Below are positions 13,563-14,850 of a DNA stretch of 14,850 bases, piece after piece (within the stretch, counting starts at the first letter, position 1; every line of letters begins with the position of its first letter). This DNA is from a bacterium (GTDB lineage Bacteria; Patescibacteriota; Saccharimonadia; UBA4664). Made by a program: the position numbers and the translations under genes. The stretch lies in assembly GCA_027449805.1 (NCBI GenBank), contig DAIDKY010000012.1, forward strand, positions 266 through 15,115, written 5' to 3'. The notes beneath the pieces are model-generated. The model was not told the origin of the DNA, searched no databases, and worked only from the letters and a program-made list of their open reading frames with translations.

Positions 13563-14850
13563 GGGTATGTCCATCCATAGTGATTAGCCAAAATGCGTAA
13601 ATCTGCCAAGCCGACAGCACCATCGCCGGTTAAGTCGCCTTGAGCGTAGGTGGCCCCGGAGCTCGTCGGATAGTGCTGTGCTAGTATCCTAAGATCAGCT
13701 AAGTTATCCGCGTTATCACCATTAATGTCGCCATTGTTTACCACGATGACCACCGGATTAGAGATTGTTGTATTGCTGTTATTATCATAAGCCTTTGCGG
13801 TTATGCTATAGGCTCCATTGGACAATGGCAAGGTATTGAGCGAATAAGTATAGGGCGCTGTAGTATCCGTGGCCAGCAGAGCGCCGTTACCATAAAACTC
13901 GACTTTCTGAATGCCAGTACCGCTATGATCCGTGGCCGAAGCTGTAACGGACACGGTCGCATGCTCGCTCGCACCTGCAGTAGGCGAGGTTATCGATACG
14001 GTCGGTGCAGCGGATACCGCCTGGCTCCCGGGACTATAGGCTTCCAGTGTGTAAACGGTTGCAACCTCGCGGTTTTGGAAGCTCGAGTCCCAGAAGATCG
14101 GTTTTAGACCGTCGCCGTAACCTGAGTAGTCGATCGAAATATTAGCGATACGAATGTTCGTTACACCAGTCTGAGCGGTAAAGTTTACGAGCATATCCCG
14201 CTGGTAGAACTGGTTTGCCACCGTAGCCACGGTCGTATAGGTACTGCCATTGTTTGTACTTACCTGGACATCAAAACCGCGCAAAGCCGTCTCGACCGAG
14301 CCGGAACCCTGGCCGGCCACATAGACTCGATCGATCGTCTGCGCCGTATGGAGCTTCACATCCAGATAAGGGTTGTTATCGGTCGGTTGAGTGGACCAGA
14401 CCGACATACCATTGCACATCTCGCCGATACCTTCGGCGTCATAAACGGTGTCGATGGCGCTGGCCGGCGTACCGCACGAATCGTTGGAGGTACCACCGCT
14501 CGTCGTGTCGTCGGTAGCCACGGCACTCTGAGCCGCCGACGCGTAATCGGTTCCATATGCTTCGACCGGTTTAACCGTAAGCGTCTGGCCGCTTGGCACC
14601 GAAACATACTGGACTGATCCGTTAAGATGCATTACACCATTATTAGCTAGGGTAGTCTGACCGCCATACTCGTCGGTAACGGTCATCGATCCGCCACCCG
14701 AGAGGGCCAAGGTAGCATCGACATTGAAGTCGTCCGCCCACAATACATCGACATGCGCACCGGTGCCGCTGGCCGGCTTAAAGTCATAAGCGTAGGTGTG
14801 CGGAATTGAGGTAGATACCGTGCTATTAAAGACATAGCCTCCTAGCATGT
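13559..14850 (-). CDS. Exoprotein with discoidin-type domain, Ig-like domain and C-terminal dockerin, 5' end cut by the window edge
   Basis: The reading frame is open to the right edge and the first visible Met (14846-14848) has no signal peptide after it, so the N-terminus is probably missing. In numbering from that Met: a beta-rich region (1-95); an F5/8 type C (discoidin/CBM32-like) domain (about 105-272, with C125 and C145, YLDVKLHTAQTIDRVYV and VQVSTNNGSTYTTVA); an Ig-like domain (about 281-371, PTVSITSPTAG to NNSNTTISNPVVIVV). Last is a type I dockerin (372-429) with two EF-hand-like repeats. Repeat 1 has D374, N376, D378, N382 and D385 at calcium positions 1, 3, 5, 9 and 12. Repeat 2 has D405, T407, D409, G413 and D416. 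The dockerin should dock onto a cohesin, and the next gene encodes one. The upstream part could carry a catalytic or further binding module. Confidence 0.9.
   Translation of the reverse strand, partial: MLGGYVFNSTVSTSIPHTYAYDFKPASGTGAHVDVLWADDFNVDATLALSGGGSMTVTDEYGGQTTLANNGVMHLNGSVQYVSVPSGQTLTVKPVEAYGTDYASAAQSAVATDDTTSGGTSNDSCGTPASAIDTVYDAEGIGEMCNGMSVWSTQPTDNNPYLDVKLHTAQTIDRVYVAGQGSGSVETALRGFDVQVSTNNGSTYTTVATVANQFYQRDMLVNFTAQTGVTNIRIANISIDYSGYGDGLKPIFWDSSFQNREVATVYTLEAYSPGSQAVSAAPTVSITSPTAGASEHATVSVTASATDHSGTGIQKVEFYGNGALLATDTTAPYTYSLNTLPLSNGAYSITAKAYDNNSNTTISNPVVIVVNNGDINGDNADNLADLRILAQHYPTSSGATYAQGDLTGDGAVGLADLRILANHYGWTYP

Noticed and set aside
1..14850. Whole window from an Actinobacterium
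   Set aside because: The actinobacterial signal is confined to one gene; GC is too low, and the CPR-style surface protein and pil layout fit Patescibacteria better.
5854..14850. UGA recoding as in Gracilibacteria or Absconditabacteria
   Set aside because: UGA serves as the stop codon of pilM and of the dockerin gene in tight ATGA overlaps, so the standard bacterial code applies.

Overview
The window looks like a chromosomal segment of a Patescibacteria (CPR) genome, most likely Candidatus Saccharibacteria. The type IV pilus genes are packed as pilM-pilN-pilO-(small membrane gene)-pilB-pilT-pilC-pilin. No outer-membrane secretin gene (pilQ) is visible. The large surface protein upstream of pilM ends in a Cys-containing module of a style I associate with CPR envelope proteins. 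GC is moderate (about 50% by eye), and UGA is used as a stop, which argues against Gracilibacteria or Absconditabacteria. The phylum call is inference from gene content; no marker gene is present.

Layout, in transcription order on the minus strand, which carries all genes but one. From 14850 to 11973 lies a two-gene unit: a carbohydrate-binding-type exoprotein ending in a type I dockerin, then a membrane-anchored cohesin protein. The two genes overlap by 4 nt (ATGA). Facing them on the plus strand (11138-11983) is a membrane-anchored protein resembling an uncharacterised HExxH metallopeptidase-like family, but with the first His replaced by Tyr. At 10945-9731 is a secreted protein with six 42-residue repeats of a type common in Actinobacteria; it is GC-richer than its surroundings and closed by a strong terminator. 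From 9605 to 280 runs the pilus cluster: an 889-residue surface protein, pilM, pilN, pilO, an 86-residue membrane protein, pilB, pilT and pilC, with tiny gaps or overlaps. The pilin gene (175 to the left edge, truncated) follows behind its own good sigma70-type promoter.

Working together: PilB and PilT would extend and retract a pilus through PilC, and PilM/N/O would link the cytoplasmic ring to the membrane. The 889-residue protein, placed first in the run, is a candidate pilus-associated adhesin. The cohesin and dockerin proteins would form a calcium-dependent, non-covalent pair that docks a glycan-binding exoprotein on the membrane surface. With the actinobacterial-type repeat protein, the window reads as a surface-attachment island. 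That would suit an epibiont that must grip a host cell (many Saccharibacteria live on Actinobacteria), but the host link is inference. The most novel points are the adjacent cohesin/dockerin pair, the probable host-derived propeller gene, the His-to-Tyr pseudo-peptidase and the mosaic composition of the putative adhesin.
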